Assembly: GCA_029782025.1 (NCBI GenBank)
Contig: JAKOVR010000195.1
Span: 1-34,614 of the forward strand
Length of the DNA: 34,614 nt
Reading direction: 5' to 3'
DNA from: Actinomycetes bacterium
GTDB lineage: Bacteria > Actinomycetota > Acidimicrobiia > Acidimicrobiales > Acidimicrobilacustridaceae
Position numbers and translations under genes: made by a program. Below the pieces are notes generated by a model. The model was not told where the DNA came from. It did no database searches and worked only from the letters and a program-made list of their open reading frames with translations. This document shows, piece by piece, positions 23,092 to 30,690 of the stretch (positions are counted from its first letter, which is position 1; every line of letters starts with the position of its first letter).

Positions 23092-24574
23092 AGCCGCAGC
23101 GGGAGCCGGCGCAGGACTTCAGCGCGGTGAGGCGCTGGTCGAGGGTGGCCAGCACCGAGGCGTAGGCCGGGTCGGCGGCGACGTTGCGCTCCTGGTACGG
23201 ATCGGCGCTCATGTCGTAGAGCTCCTTCTCGCCCGAGCTGTGGACGAGGTAGCTCCACTGCCCGCCCCGCAGGCCCCACGTCCGATTGGGAGTGAAGGTG
23301 ATCCAGTTCTCGAGGAGCACGGCCCGGTCGCCGTACTTGCTCGGATCCGCCGCCACCTGCCGGAGATCGATGCCGTCCATGGTGAGCCCGGCCGTGGCCC
23401 CGGCCGCGGCCACGATGGTGGGGGCCAGATCGACGTTGCCGGCGAAGGGCCTCACCTCCTTGCCCGCCGGCACCCCGGGCCCCCGCATCATGTAGGGGAC
23501 GTGGGTGCCCTCCTCGTAGAGCCTGACCTTGCCGAACGGGATGCGGTGCTCACCGTGGTACAGCCCGTTGTCGGACGTGTAGATGATCAACGTGTTGTCG
23601 AGCTGCCCGGTGTCCTTCAGCGTGGTCACCAGCTTCTCCACCGCTTCGTCGAGGGCCTGGAGGGTCTCGTACTCCTTGCGGGTGGCGTTGATCTCGGTAG
23701 CGTCGAAGTTGGCGTCGATCGGCTTGAGGTCGCGGATCTCCTTGGGCTTGTCGGACACGTCGGCCTCGTTCCAGGCCGGGCCCCGCGAGATGGGCTCGTC
23801 CTTGAACACACCGGCGTGGCGGGGCGCCGGCACCGGGTCCTCCCAGAACGCCGGGCCGCCCGCCTCCACCCCGCCGGTGTGCGGGGCCAGAGGAGTGAGG
23901 CTCACGAACCACGGCTGGTCCGGGTGCTCGTCGTGGAAGCGCCGGATGGTGTTGTCGGCCTCCTGGGCCAGCACGTCGGTCTGGTAGTCCTCGGGCTTGG
24001 TGCCGTACTGGTAGCGGGTGCCGTTCACCGACACGGAGTACCCGAAGTAGTTGTAGGTGGTGGGGTCGATGAGGCCGAACCAGTGGTCGTACCCCGGAGG
24101 CGGGGAGATGTCGCCCTGCCCGACCTTGTCGTTCTCGTCGGTCTGGCCCCACGTGTTGAGGTACTTGCCGATGTGGGCGGTCCGGTAGCCGGCCCGCTGC
24201 AGCCACACCGGCAACGTCTCGGCCGCCTTGAGCTTGGTCCACCCCCCGAGGGGCAGCACGTTGTCGCGCACCCCGTTGTTGTGGGCGTACTGACCCGTCA
24301 GGTACGTCGCCCGGGACGGGCAGCAGTTCGGGAAGCTGATCTCGTAGTTCGAGAAGGTGGTGCCCTGCTTGCCGATCAGGTCGAGCGTCTTGGGCATCTT
24401 GCGCATCGACTCGAACGTCTGGTCGTCGGCCATGATCACCAGCACGTTGGGGCGGCCGGCGGCCGATGGCGCGGACGAGCCTCCATCACGGCAGGACACC
24501 ATCAGCCCGCCGAGCGAGACGGCGACGAGGGCGAGGATGGTTGCGCGCACCGGCGAGCCCGAGGGGGCACGCAC
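23090..24574 (-). CDS. lipoprotein sulfatase (type I, formylglycine)
   Basis: The 494-residue enzyme belongs to the alkaline-phosphatase-superfamily sulfatases. A signal peptide with lipobox MVSC (Cys28) implies an outward-facing lipoprotein. The N-terminal metal motif is NVLVIMADDQ. The active-site CxPSR is C84-C85-P86-S87-R88 followed by TYLTGQ, so Cys84 should be converted to formylglycine. TSDNG supplies later metal ligands. The family hydrolyses sulphate esters on glycans or small molecules. A separate formylglycine-generating enzyme would be needed and is not in the window. GTG 24574 lies four bases after the stop of the LDPG protein gene. The upstream reading frame is shadow, and this start gives a clean lipoprotein signal. 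Substrate is unknown. Confidence 0.9.
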   Translation of the reverse strand: MRAPSGSPVRATILALVAVSLGGLMVSCRDGGSSAPSAAGRPNVLVIMADDQTFESMRKMPKTLDLIGKQGTTFSNYEISFPNCCPSRATYLTGQYAHNNGVRDNVLPLGGWTKLKAAETLPVWLQRAGYRTAHIGKYLNTWGQTDENDKVGQGDISPPPGYDHWFGLIDPTTYNYFGYSVSVNGTRYQYGTKPEDYQTDVLAQEADNTIRRFHDEHPDQPWFVSLTPLAPHTGGVEAGGPAFWEDPVPAPRHAGVFKDEPISRGPAWNEADVSDKPKEIRDLKPIDANFDATEINATRKEYETLQALDEAVEKLVTTLKDTGQLDNTLIIYTSDNGLYHGEHRIPFGKVRLYEEGTHVPYMMRGPGVPAGKEVRPFAGNVDLAPTIVAAAGATAGLTMDGIDLRQVAADPSKYGDRAVLLENWITFTPNRTWGLRGGQWSYLVHSSGEKELYDMSADPYQERNVAADPAYASVLATLDQRLTALKSCAGSRCG

Positions 24575-24578
24575 GGGA

Positions 24579-24773
24579 TCAGTCTTCGGTGTCGTCTTCG
24601 GACGTCGAGGTGGCGTCCGCGGACACCGGCTCCGCGGCGTCGTCAGCGGCGTTCTTGTTCTTGCCCCGCAGCCCGGCGAACTTGGACTTGATCGCGACAC
24701 CGACACCCGCAGCACCTGCAGCGACGGCCCCCAACGCCATCGTCACGCCACCAGGATCCAGATAGCCGAGCAT
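24579..24773 (-). CDS. LDPG-type small membrane protein
   Basis: The 64-residue protein begins MLGYLDPGGVTMALG, followed by a single glycine/alanine-rich membrane helix (about residues 9-31) and a charged tail rich in Asp, Glu, Ser and Ala. The YLDPG start is the mark of a group of very small proteins that lie next to sulfatases, phosphatases and glycan genes in many bacteria. Their role is not established. A GAGGGAG site lies close before ATG 24773, which is preferred over a GTG at 24785. The gene is followed after four bases by the sulfatase, so the pair is translationally linked. Confidence 0.8.
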   Translation of the reverse strand: MLGYLDPGGVTMALGAVAAGAAGVGVAIKSKFAGLRGKNKNAADDAAEPVSADATSTSEDDTED

Positions 24774-24825
24774 GGACTCCCTCACATCGCTCCGAACGAG
24801 CCGGCCCGAATGCCGACGGAGGCGG

Positions 24826-24831
24826 AGTGTA
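24826..24831 (-). promoter_or_regulatory. -10 box of the LDPG-sulfatase operon
   Basis: Minus-strand TACACT gives a start near 24818 and a leader of about 45 bases that contains the GAGGGAG ribosome site of the LDPG gene. The same hexamer occurs before the lipoprotein at 27160. Confidence 0.45.
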
Positions 24832-24891
24832 CCGGCCGATCGGGCCCAGGTGCCATCACCCCCGGGCGGCGAGCCGGGATCGGGGGGATCG

Positions 24892-25380
24892 TCAGGCCGG
24901 GCAGGTGGCCTTGTACCAGGCGTCGAGACGGGTGGCGGCGTCCTTCTCGGCCTGCTTGTCGGCGTCGGAGAGGGCGGCGCCGTCGAGCACCTTCTTGGCC
25001 GTCGCGGTGCGAATGTCGATGTCGGCGGCGTTGGCCGGCACCTGCTTCTTGATGGCGTCGGCGGTGGTGGTGAGGTTGGCGGCGAGCTGCTCGGGGGTGA
25101 GGGTGCCGCGCTGGGCCGGGTCGGTGGCCTTCAGGATGGCGAAGCCCCAGGCGTCGGAGGCCGCGCAGGCGGGGTTGCGGGCCGCCGTCGAGGGCGGGGT
25201 TGCGGTGGACGGCGGGGCCGTCACCGGGCCACTGACCTGCTGCGGGCCGCCGGCCGGCACGCTCGACGTGCTCGGCGTGTCGGTCTTGGGCTTCGCGCAC
25301 CCGGCAGCCGCAGCCACCAGCAGGGCGGCGGTCACGAGCAGGCGGGCACGGGGCCGGAGACGGTCGGCGGGAACGGTCAT
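24892..25380 (-). CDS. small lipoprotein, paralog 3 of 3
   Basis: The 162-residue protein has a signal peptide with AAGC (Cys28) as lipobox. A Thr/Pro/Ser-rich spacer follows, then a helical domain from PACAASDAWGF to LDAWYKATCPA. The core AADIDIRTATAKKVLDG aligns with the ADxDx(T/A)xxKK cores of the paralogs at 13564 and 20135. A cysteine at each end of the domain is conserved in all three. GGAG precedes ATG 25380 by about ten bases. The LDPG-sulfatase pair lies downstream in the same direction but has its own promoter. It is divergent from phoH2. Confidence 0.87.
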   Translation of the reverse strand: MTVPADRLRPRARLLVTAALLVAAAAGCAKPKTDTPSTSSVPAGGPQQVSGPVTAPPSTATPPSTAARNPACAASDAWGFAILKATDPAQRGTLTPEQLAANLTTTADAIKKQVPANAADIDIRTATAKKVLDGAALSDADKQAEKDAATRLDAWYKATCPA

Positions 25381-25436
25381 CGGGGTTGCAGCTCCATCGG
25401 GGGACGGCGGGGCGGCCGTGGCCGCGGCCCAGTGGA

Positions 25437-25456
25437 GGAGCGGCGATCACCGCTCC
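25437..25456. promoter_or_regulatory. inverted repeat in the lipoprotein 3 leader
   Basis: GGAGCGG and CCGCTCC are separated by CGATCA. The element lies between the expected transcription start (about 25464) and ATG 25380, so it could be an operator or an RNA hairpin. Confidence 0.35.
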
Positions 25457-25471
25457 GTCCGAGCGGCCCGC

Positions 25472-25477
25472 AATCTA
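25472..25477 (-). promoter_or_regulatory. -10 box of lipoprotein 3
   Basis: Minus-strand TAGATT with TG just upstream. The leader would be about 84 bases. The hexamer matches the TAGANT form at the other two lipoprotein paralogs. Confidence 0.4.
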
Positions 25478-25518
25478 CACGCGACCATCCCCCACCTGGG
25501 GGCGCCACCCGTGTTCCA

Positions 25519-25524
25519 TATCGT
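25519..25524 (+). promoter_or_regulatory. -10 box of phoH2
   Basis: TATCGT lies in a short AT-rich patch of an otherwise GC-rich region and would start transcription near 25531, about 90 bases before GTG 25623. A small CCCCC-ACCT-GGGGG hairpin lies just upstream. Confidence 0.35.
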
Positions 25525-25622
25525 TCCGGTGACCCACCCGAGCCTTCCCGGTGATCCACCCGAGCCCCGCCCCGCCGGTACCACGTGATGGGACGACGCG
25601 GCCCTACCCCGATCGGAGCCCG

Positions 25623-27026
25623 GTGACCGACCTCCTCGCGCCCTCCCCCGCCGCGCCCGCCCTCCCCGGCACCGACACCGAGCGGCCCGCCGCCGGGGTC
25701 GGGACCGTGGTGGTGCTCGACACGTCCGTTCTGATCGCCGACCCGGAGAGCCTGTTCGGCTTCCCCGAGGCCGACGCAGTGATCCCGCTCGTGGTGGTGG
25801 AGGAGCTCGACCAGCACAAGAGCCGCATGGACGACGTGGGCCGGGCCGCCCGAGAGGTGATCCGCTGCCTGGAGGACCTCCGGCGTGGCGCCGGCGGCGA
25901 CATCCGCCAGCCCGTCCGGCTGCCCAGCGGCGGCACCATCCGCATCGAGACCAACGGCCTCCTCCTGGAGGAGGTGGCCCGCATGGGGCTCGACCCGACC
26001 AAGGCCGACAACCGCATCCTCGCCGCCGCCCTGGGTCAGAAGGTCACCCGCCCCACCGTGGTGGTGTCCAACGACGCCGCCCTCCGCATCAAGGCGGCCC
26101 AGGTCGGTCTCGAGGCCATCGAGCACGACCGGCGCCGCCACCGCGACCGGGCCGCCACCCAGGGGTGGACCACCATCGACGTGTCCTCCGCCTTCGTCGA
26201 CGCCGCCTACGCCCACCCCGAGGCCCTCTCCTTCTCCCGGGTCCCCGCCGTCGACGAGGAACGGATCACGGCGCTGGGGATCAACGAGTTCGCGGCCTGC
26301 CGGGCCGGCAGCCAGTCGGTGCTCGTGCGCCGGGCCGCCGAGGGTGTCTTCCCGCTCACCCGCCCGATCGAGGCCTGGGGCCTCCGTCCCCGGTCCAAGG
26401 AGCAGCAGTTCGCCCTCGACCTGCTGCTCGACCCCACCGTGCGTGTCGTCGCCCTCGACGGCATGGCCGGCACGGGCAAGACCATCCTCGCCCTGGCCGC
26501 CGGGCTCGAGCAGGTGATGGAGGGCCGGGCCTACGACAAGCTGGCCATCTACCGGCCGGTGGTGCCCGTGGGGCGGGCCGAGCTCGGCTTCCTGCCCGGC
26601 GGCCTCGACGAGAAGCTCGACCCGTGGATGACCGCGGTCCACGACGCCCTCGTCGCTCTCACCGACACCCGCAGCCACGCCGACGCCCGTGCGGTGATCG
26701 ACGAGATGACCGCCCGCGACAAGCTGTCGCTCGAGGCCGTCACCTACCTGCGGGGGCGCTCGTTGCAGGGCACCTTCGTCGTGGTCGACGAGGCCCAGAA
26801 CCTCGAGCCCACCACCCTCAAGACGATCCTCACCCGGGTGGGCGACGGCACCAAGGTCGTCTTCACCGGCGACACGAGCCAGATCGACGCGCCGTACCTG
26901 TCGGAGCGCAACAACGCCGTCACCGTCCTGGTCGACGCCTTCGCCGGCGAGACCTGCTTCGGCCATGTCCGCCTCACCCACTGCGAGCGCAGCGAGGTGG
27001 CGTCGCTGGCGGCGCTGAAGCTGTGA
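25623..27026 (+). CDS. phoH2: PhoH2: PIN-domain RNase fused to PhoH ATPase
   Basis: The 467-residue protein joins an N-terminal PIN domain (about 28-180, catalytic-type VVLDTSVL with D33, further acidic residues near VVVEELDQHK and SNDAALR) to a PhoH ATPase domain (about 255-467). The ATPase has Walker A GMAGTGKT (280-287) and Walker B VVVDEAQN with D389-E390. Family members unwind and cut RNA in an ATP-dependent way. The start at GTG 25623 has GGAG four bases upstream. GTG 25551 would add 24 low-complexity residues. In mycobacteria a small phoAT gene overlaps the start of phoH2, but none is evident here. It is divergent from lipoprotein 3. Confidence 0.93.
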   Translation: MTDLLAPSPAAPALPGTDTERPAAGVGTVVVLDTSVLIADPESLFGFPEADAVIPLVVVEELDQHKSRMDDVGRAAREVIRCLEDLRRGAGGDIRQPVRLPSGGTIRIETNGLLLEEVARMGLDPTKADNRILAAALGQKVTRPTVVVSNDAALRIKAAQVGLEAIEHDRRRHRDRAATQGWTTIDVSSAFVDAAYAHPEALSFSRVPAVDEERITALGINEFAACRAGSQSVLVRRAAEGVFPLTRPIEAWGLRPRSKEQQFALDLLLDPTVRVVALDGMAGTGKTILALAAGLEQVMEGRAYDKLAIYRPVVPVGRAELGFLPGGLDEKLDPWMTAVHDALVALTDTRSHADARAVIDEMTARDKLSLEAVTYLRGRSLQGTFVVVDEAQNLEPTTLKTILTRVGDGTKVVFTGDTSQIDAPYLSERNNAVTVLVDAFAGETCFGHVRLTHCERSEVASLAALKL

Positions 27027-27066
27027 TCCCACCCGGCCCGATGCCGGCCGGCCGGCGCCGCCCTCC

Positions 27067-27072
27067 TACACT
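27067..27072 (+). promoter_or_regulatory. -10 box of the two-domain lipoprotein
   Basis: TACACT lies 88 bases before ATG 27160 and gives a leader of about 80 bases. It follows the phoH2 stop codon by 40 bases, so the lipoprotein gene has its own promoter. Confidence 0.45.
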
Positions 27073-27159
27073 CCCCCGCGATCGTCGGGAGGTGCGCACG
27101 GCCGGATCGCCCGACCTCGCTCGACCGCCAGCATCCCTCCGCCAGGAGCGTTCCCACCG

Positions 27160-28050
27160 ATGAGCCCCGTTCCCGCCCGCCGCCCCGTGTCCCGCCGCGT
27201 CACCCTCGTCCTGGCCGCCGCCCTCGCCCTCGTCGCCCCCGCCTGCTCGAAGGGAAACGACACGGCCACCACCGCCAGCAGCACCACCGTGGCCGGCCCC
27301 GGGGGCACCGCCACGGCCGGCACGGCGCAGGGGCCCACCACCCTGCCCCCGAACGTGGCACCGCTCAAGGTCGTGATCCAGGGGATGACGATCCCGTCGG
27401 CCCCGAAGGGCCGGGCCTCCTACGCCATCGTGTTCTCGAACCCCAACGTCTGGTACATCGCCGAGGGCGTCACCGTCGACGTGACCTTCAAGGACGCCAA
27501 GGGCAGCGACGTCGGCACCGACAGCCTGACCATCCCGGCCGTGGCGCCGAAGTCCGACGCCGCGGCGGCCCACACGGCCAAGGTCGACGGCGCCACGAAG
27601 TTCACCGCGTCGTTCCGCGTCGCCAACTGGCGTCAGTCGCCCGGCGGCTACCCCGCCTTCGGCCTCAGCGCCCCCGAGTTCGACCGTTCGTCGGTGAACG
27701 GCACGCAGGTCAAGCTCAAGGTGACCAATCCCTACAACGTGGCCGTGGCGCGGGCCCAGGTCGCGGTGGTGCTGGTCAACGGTCTCACCGTCGTCGGTGG
27801 CGACACCGCCGCCGCGCCCACCATCCCGCCCGGCGGCACCGTCGAGGTCACGGTGCGGATGGGCGGGATCTTCTCGCCGACGATCAACTCGGCCAAGGCC
27901 TTCGTCCTCCCCGCCACCCTCCCCAACCCCAAGGCCCTGGCCGGCGGCGGTGGCGGCTCGACCGCGACCCCGACCACGGCCAAGCCGGCCGGGACGACCG
28001 GGACCACGGCCAAGGCGGCCCCCGGCACCACGGCCGCGGTGCGGCGCTGA
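27160..28050 (+). CDS. secreted lipoprotein with two beta domains (FxLYD-like)
   Basis: The 296-residue protein has a signal peptide with lipobox APAC (Cys29) and a Thr/Gly/Ala spacer. Two beta-rich stretches follow. The first (about 65-165) contains SYAIVFSNPNVWYIAEGVTVDV. The second (about 175-250) contains VKLKVTNPYNVAVARAQVAVV. Both have the 'asparagine-rich turn then strand' pattern of FxLYD/DUF3426-type domains that occur on bacterial surfaces. The C-terminal tail is Thr/Ala/Pro/Lys-rich and may cross the cell wall. AGGAG lies 11 bases before ATG 27160. Partner and function are unknown, and no enzyme motif is seen. Confidence 0.82.
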   Translation: MSPVPARRPVSRRVTLVLAAALALVAPACSKGNDTATTASSTTVAGPGGTATAGTAQGPTTLPPNVAPLKVVIQGMTIPSAPKGRASYAIVFSNPNVWYIAEGVTVDVTFKDAKGSDVGTDSLTIPAVAPKSDAAAAHTAKVDGATKFTASFRVANWRQSPGGYPAFGLSAPEFDRSSVNGTQVKLKVTNPYNVAVARAQVAVVLVNGLTVVGGDTAAAPTIPPGGTVEVTVRMGGIFSPTINSAKAFVLPATLPNPKALAGGGGGSTATPTTAKPAGTTGTTAKAAPGTTAAVRR

Positions 28051-28091
28051 ACCGCACCGTCACCATCAGCGTTGCTGTCGGTGGGGGTGGG

Positions 28092-28097
28092 TAGGGT
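28092..28097 (+). promoter_or_regulatory. -10 box of the exonuclease gene (leaderless)
   Basis: TAGGGT is followed by six bases and ATG 28104, which fits transcription starting at the start codon. No Shine-Dalgarno site is seen. Confidence 0.5.
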
Positions 28098-28103
28098 CGG
28101 ACC

Positions 28104-28760
28104 ATGCCCCCAGCGCCGCCCCCTGCGTCGATCTACGGGCTCGACATCGAGACCGACACGTCCAGCGACGGGCTCGATCCCACCGTCGCCTCCGTCGTCG
28201 CCGTGGCCGTGTCCAGCGCCGACGGCGACCGGGTCTTCACCGGCGAGGAGCCCGAGGTCCTGCGCCGACTCGACGCCCATCTGGCCGCCCTCGAGCCCGG
28301 CGTGATCGCCACCTGGAACGGTGCCGGGTTCGACCTGCCCTTCCTCGCCATCCGGGCCCAGCGCCACGGCATCCGACTCGGGCTCGACATCGCCCCCGAC
28401 CCGATGCTGCACCTGCGGGGCCACCGGCTGCCCGGCTTCGTCACCGGGTGCCGGGCCGCCTGGCACGCACACGGCCACCTCGACGCCTACCGCCTCTACC
28501 GGGCCGACACCGTCCGCACGCTCGCCATCGGCGGCCGCCTCAAGGTCATGGCCCGGGCCTGCGGCCTCGATCCGGTCGAGGTCGACCCCACCTGCATCCA
28601 CACCCTGGCCCCCGAGGCGCTGGCCCGCTACGTGGCCAGCGACGCCCGCTGCACCCGCCTGCTGGTCGAGCGGCGGTGGCCCGGGGCCCGGTTCGCCGTC
28701 GATCGGCTCCCCGTCCCCACCCCCCACCCCGTGCGGGTCCCCCACCATGCCGTCCCGTAG
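28104..28760 (+). CDS. DEDDy-type 3'-5' exonuclease (RNase H-like fold)
   Basis: The 218-residue protein has the exonuclease motifs of the DnaQ/PolB-like group: ExoI GLDIET (D14 and E16), ExoII WNGAGFDLPFL (acidic D in the strand), and ExoIII RYVASDAR with the Y-x3-D spacing. It would remove nucleotides from the 3' end of DNA or RNA using two metal ions. It lacks polymerase or other domains, so it is a stand-alone nuclease. The product is very Pro-rich at both ends. The TAG stop (28758-28760) is also the first half of the -10 box of the next gene. Its link with the methyltransferase that follows is inferred from order and spacing. Confidence 0.82.
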   Translation: MPPAPPPASIYGLDIETDTSSDGLDPTVASVVAVAVSSADGDRVFTGEEPEVLRRLDAHLAALEPGVIATWNGAGFDLPFLAIRAQRHGIRLGLDIAPDPMLHLRGHRLPGFVTGCRAAWHAHGHLDAYRLYRADTVRTLAIGGRLKVMARACGLDPVEVDPTCIHTLAPEALARYVASDARCTRLLVERRWPGARFAVDRLPVPTPHPVRVPHHAVP

Positions 28761-28763
28761 GAT
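28758..28763 (+). promoter_or_regulatory. -10 box of the methyltransferase gene, overlapping a stop codon
   Basis: TAGGAT, whose TAG is the exonuclease stop codon, is followed by seven bases and GTG 28771. This is the same stop/-10 overlap seen before eccC and before the gene at 30360. Confidence 0.5.
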
Positions 28764-28770
28764 CGCCGCC

Positions 28771-30348
28771 GTGACCGGCACCGAGCAGGGCGAACCGGCG
28801 CCGGGTCGCCGGGCCTCCCGTCCCGGCCGCCGGCCCACCGCCACCTCCAACTTCGGCGTCGGCCGGCGGGAGAGCCACGATTCCTCGGCCTTCTACGCCC
28901 GCTTCGCCCCACCCGAGATCAGCGACGACGACACCATCGAGCGCATCGACTGGGAAGCGCTGGGCGACCCGCTCATCCTCGGCGACGCCCGTCGGATGGC
29001 TGCCGTCCCGGACCGCTCGGTGGCGCTGGTGGTCACCTCCCCGCCCTACTTCGTCGGGAAGGACTACGAGGCCGACGTCCGCCGGGCCGAGGTCCCCGCC
29101 TCCTACGTCGAGTACCTCGACATGCTGCGGGCGGTGTTCGCCGAGTGCAAGCGGGTGCTCGAGCCCGGTGGCCGGATCGCCGTCAACGTGGCCAACCTCG
29201 GCCGCAAGCCCTACCGCTCCCTGTCGTCGGACGTGATCGCCATCCTGCAGGACGATCTCGGCCTGCTCCTGCGAGGCGAGGTCATCTGGCAGAAGGGCAA
29301 GGGCTCCACCGGCTCGTGCGCCTGGGGCACGTTCCGCAGCGCCACCAACCCCGTGCTGCGCGACCTCACCGAGCGGGTCATCATCGCCAGCAAGGGCCGG
29401 CTCGACCGGGCGCGGTCCCCCGAGATCCGCCGGGCCCAGGGCCTCCCCCACCAGGACCGCTTCGGCCTCAACAACGACGAGTTCCTCGCCGCCACCCTCG
29501 ACGTGTGGGACATCCCGCCCGAGAGCGCCAAGCGGGTCGGGCATCCCGCCCCCTTCCCCATCGATCTGGCCAAGCGCCTCATCCACCTCTACACCTACGA
29601 GGAGGACGTGGTCCTCGACCCGTTCCTCGGCTCGGGGAGCACCGCGGTGGCGGCCAAGCGGTGGCACCGGAAGTACGTGGGCTACGACCTCGACCCCGGC
29701 TACCTCGAGCTGGCCCGGGCCCGGGTGGCCCGCACCACCCCCGTCCCCGATCCCGACGAGGCCGCGATGGTCTCGCCGACCGCGGCCGGCGCCGGCGCCC
29801 CGGGCGAGACAGGCGTGCCCGCCCTCAGCCCCGACGACCTCGACGACCACTTCCAGGCCCGGGCCACCCGCGAGGGCAAGGCGGCCCAGGCCCTGGCCGA
29901 GCAGGTCATCCTCGACGCCGGCTTCCACAGCCTGCGCAAGAACGTGCGGGTCTCGGGCCTCGGCCTCACGATCAACGTCGTCGCCCTCGACCAGGCCGAC
30001 CGCCCGTGGAACTTCGATGTCAGCGGCGCCTTCACCACCACCCGGGGCGGCCTCCTGCGCACCGACACCGTGTGGAAGTGCCTGGGCCGGGCCAACGTCC
30101 TCGCCGCCAACGGCTACGGCGGCTACGACCGGGAGCCCGAGGGCAGCGGCCCCGTGGTGTTCCTCACCTCCCACCTGCCCAAGCGGGGGAGCGACGGCGA
30201 CAAGGCCCTGCGGCGGGCCGGGCGCCACGCCTTCTTCGATGCGCTGGCCATCCTCGGCGACGCCGACCAGGCCCGCCTGGCCCGCTACGCCTCGGGCGAG
30301 GAGGACGCGCCGCTGCCCGGGTTCTGGACCGACGCCGACCTGGCCTAG
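28771..30348 (+). CDS. DNA methyltransferase (beta class) with nuclease-like C-terminal domain
   Basis: The 525-residue protein starts at GTG 28771. After a basic 40-residue tail it has the catalytic motif IV TSPPYF (T89-F94) and then the AdoMet-binding motif I DPFLGSGST (from D283). This is the order of beta-class amino-methyltransferases that make N6-methyladenine or N4-methylcytosine. Beyond about residue 335 comes an extra domain of about 170 residues. Its INVVALDQADRPWNFDVSGAF stretch (split here: D407 and D416) and following RTDTVWKCLGRA helix resemble a PD-(D/E)XK fold in which the lysine of the DxK motif is Ser. That domain may bind DNA or be a decayed nuclease. No specificity can be read from the sequence. 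Confidence 0.88.
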   Translation: MTGTEQGEPAPGRRASRPGRRPTATSNFGVGRRESHDSSAFYARFAPPEISDDDTIERIDWEALGDPLILGDARRMAAVPDRSVALVVTSPPYFVGKDYEADVRRAEVPASYVEYLDMLRAVFAECKRVLEPGGRIAVNVANLGRKPYRSLSSDVIAILQDDLGLLLRGEVIWQKGKGSTGSCAWGTFRSATNPVLRDLTERVIIASKGRLDRARSPEIRRAQGLPHQDRFGLNNDEFLAATLDVWDIPPESAKRVGHPAPFPIDLAKRLIHLYTYEEDVVLDPFLGSGSTAVAAKRWHRKYVGYDLDPGYLELARARVARTTPVPDPDEAAMVSPTAAGAGAPGETGVPALSPDDLDDHFQARATREGKAAQALAEQVILDAGFHSLRKNVRVSGLGLTINVVALDQADRPWNFDVSGAFTTTRGGLLRTDTVWKCLGRANVLAANGYGGYDREPEGSGPVVFLTSHLPKRGSDGDKALRRAGRHAFFDALAILGDADQARLARYASGEEDAPLPGFWTDADLA

Positions 30349-30351
30349 GGT
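30346..30351 (+). promoter_or_regulatory. -10 box of the 106-residue gene, overlapping a stop codon
   Basis: TAGGGT contains the TAG stop of the methyltransferase gene and is followed by eight bases and GTG 30360. No Shine-Dalgarno site is seen. Confidence 0.5.
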
Positions 30352-30359
30352 CACCGCGC

Positions 30360-30680
30360 GTGGACCTGGCCTACGCCGTCGTCCGGCACGACCCGCCCGA
30401 GGTGTTCGTCGCCGAGGATGTCGACACCCTGCAATGGGTGCTGGCCGTGCGGGTCGTGGCCCGCACCGACCCCGGCCGACTCTCCCACGACGGCCGGGAT
30501 GCGCTGCGGGCGGCCCTGCTCGACGAGCAGTGGGGCGAAGCGGTGGCGGCATGGATCGAGCTGTCGGGGGTGCCCATCGACGTGTACCCCGGCGGGCTCC
30601 AGGTCGAGACCCGGGCCACGTTCAGCCCCGAGCTGGCCGCGGCCGAGATGCAGTTCGCCGCCCTCTTCCGGGAACCCTGA
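30360..30680 (+). CDS. 106-residue hypothetical protein
   Basis: The frame begins at GTG 30360 with VDLAYAVVRHDPPEVFV and ends LAAAEMQFAALFREP. It has mixed alpha/beta character, with no signal peptide or membrane helix. Motifs such as DTLQWVLAVRVVARTD and LLDEQWGEAVAAWIEL suggest two helices after a strand pair. No family is recognised. The gene is expressed, if the promoter reading is right, as a leaderless transcript. It ends 10 bases before the gene at 30691, whose GAGG ribosome site includes part of this stop codon. It is therefore probably part of the same unit as the methyltransferase. A small accessory or specificity subunit is possible but not shown. Confidence 0.75.
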   Translation: MDLAYAVVRHDPPEVFVAEDVDTLQWVLAVRVVARTDPGRLSHDGRDALRAALLDEQWGEAVAAWIELSGVPIDVYPGGLQVETRATFSPELAAAEMQFAALFREP

Positions 30681-30690
30681 GGCAACCGCG

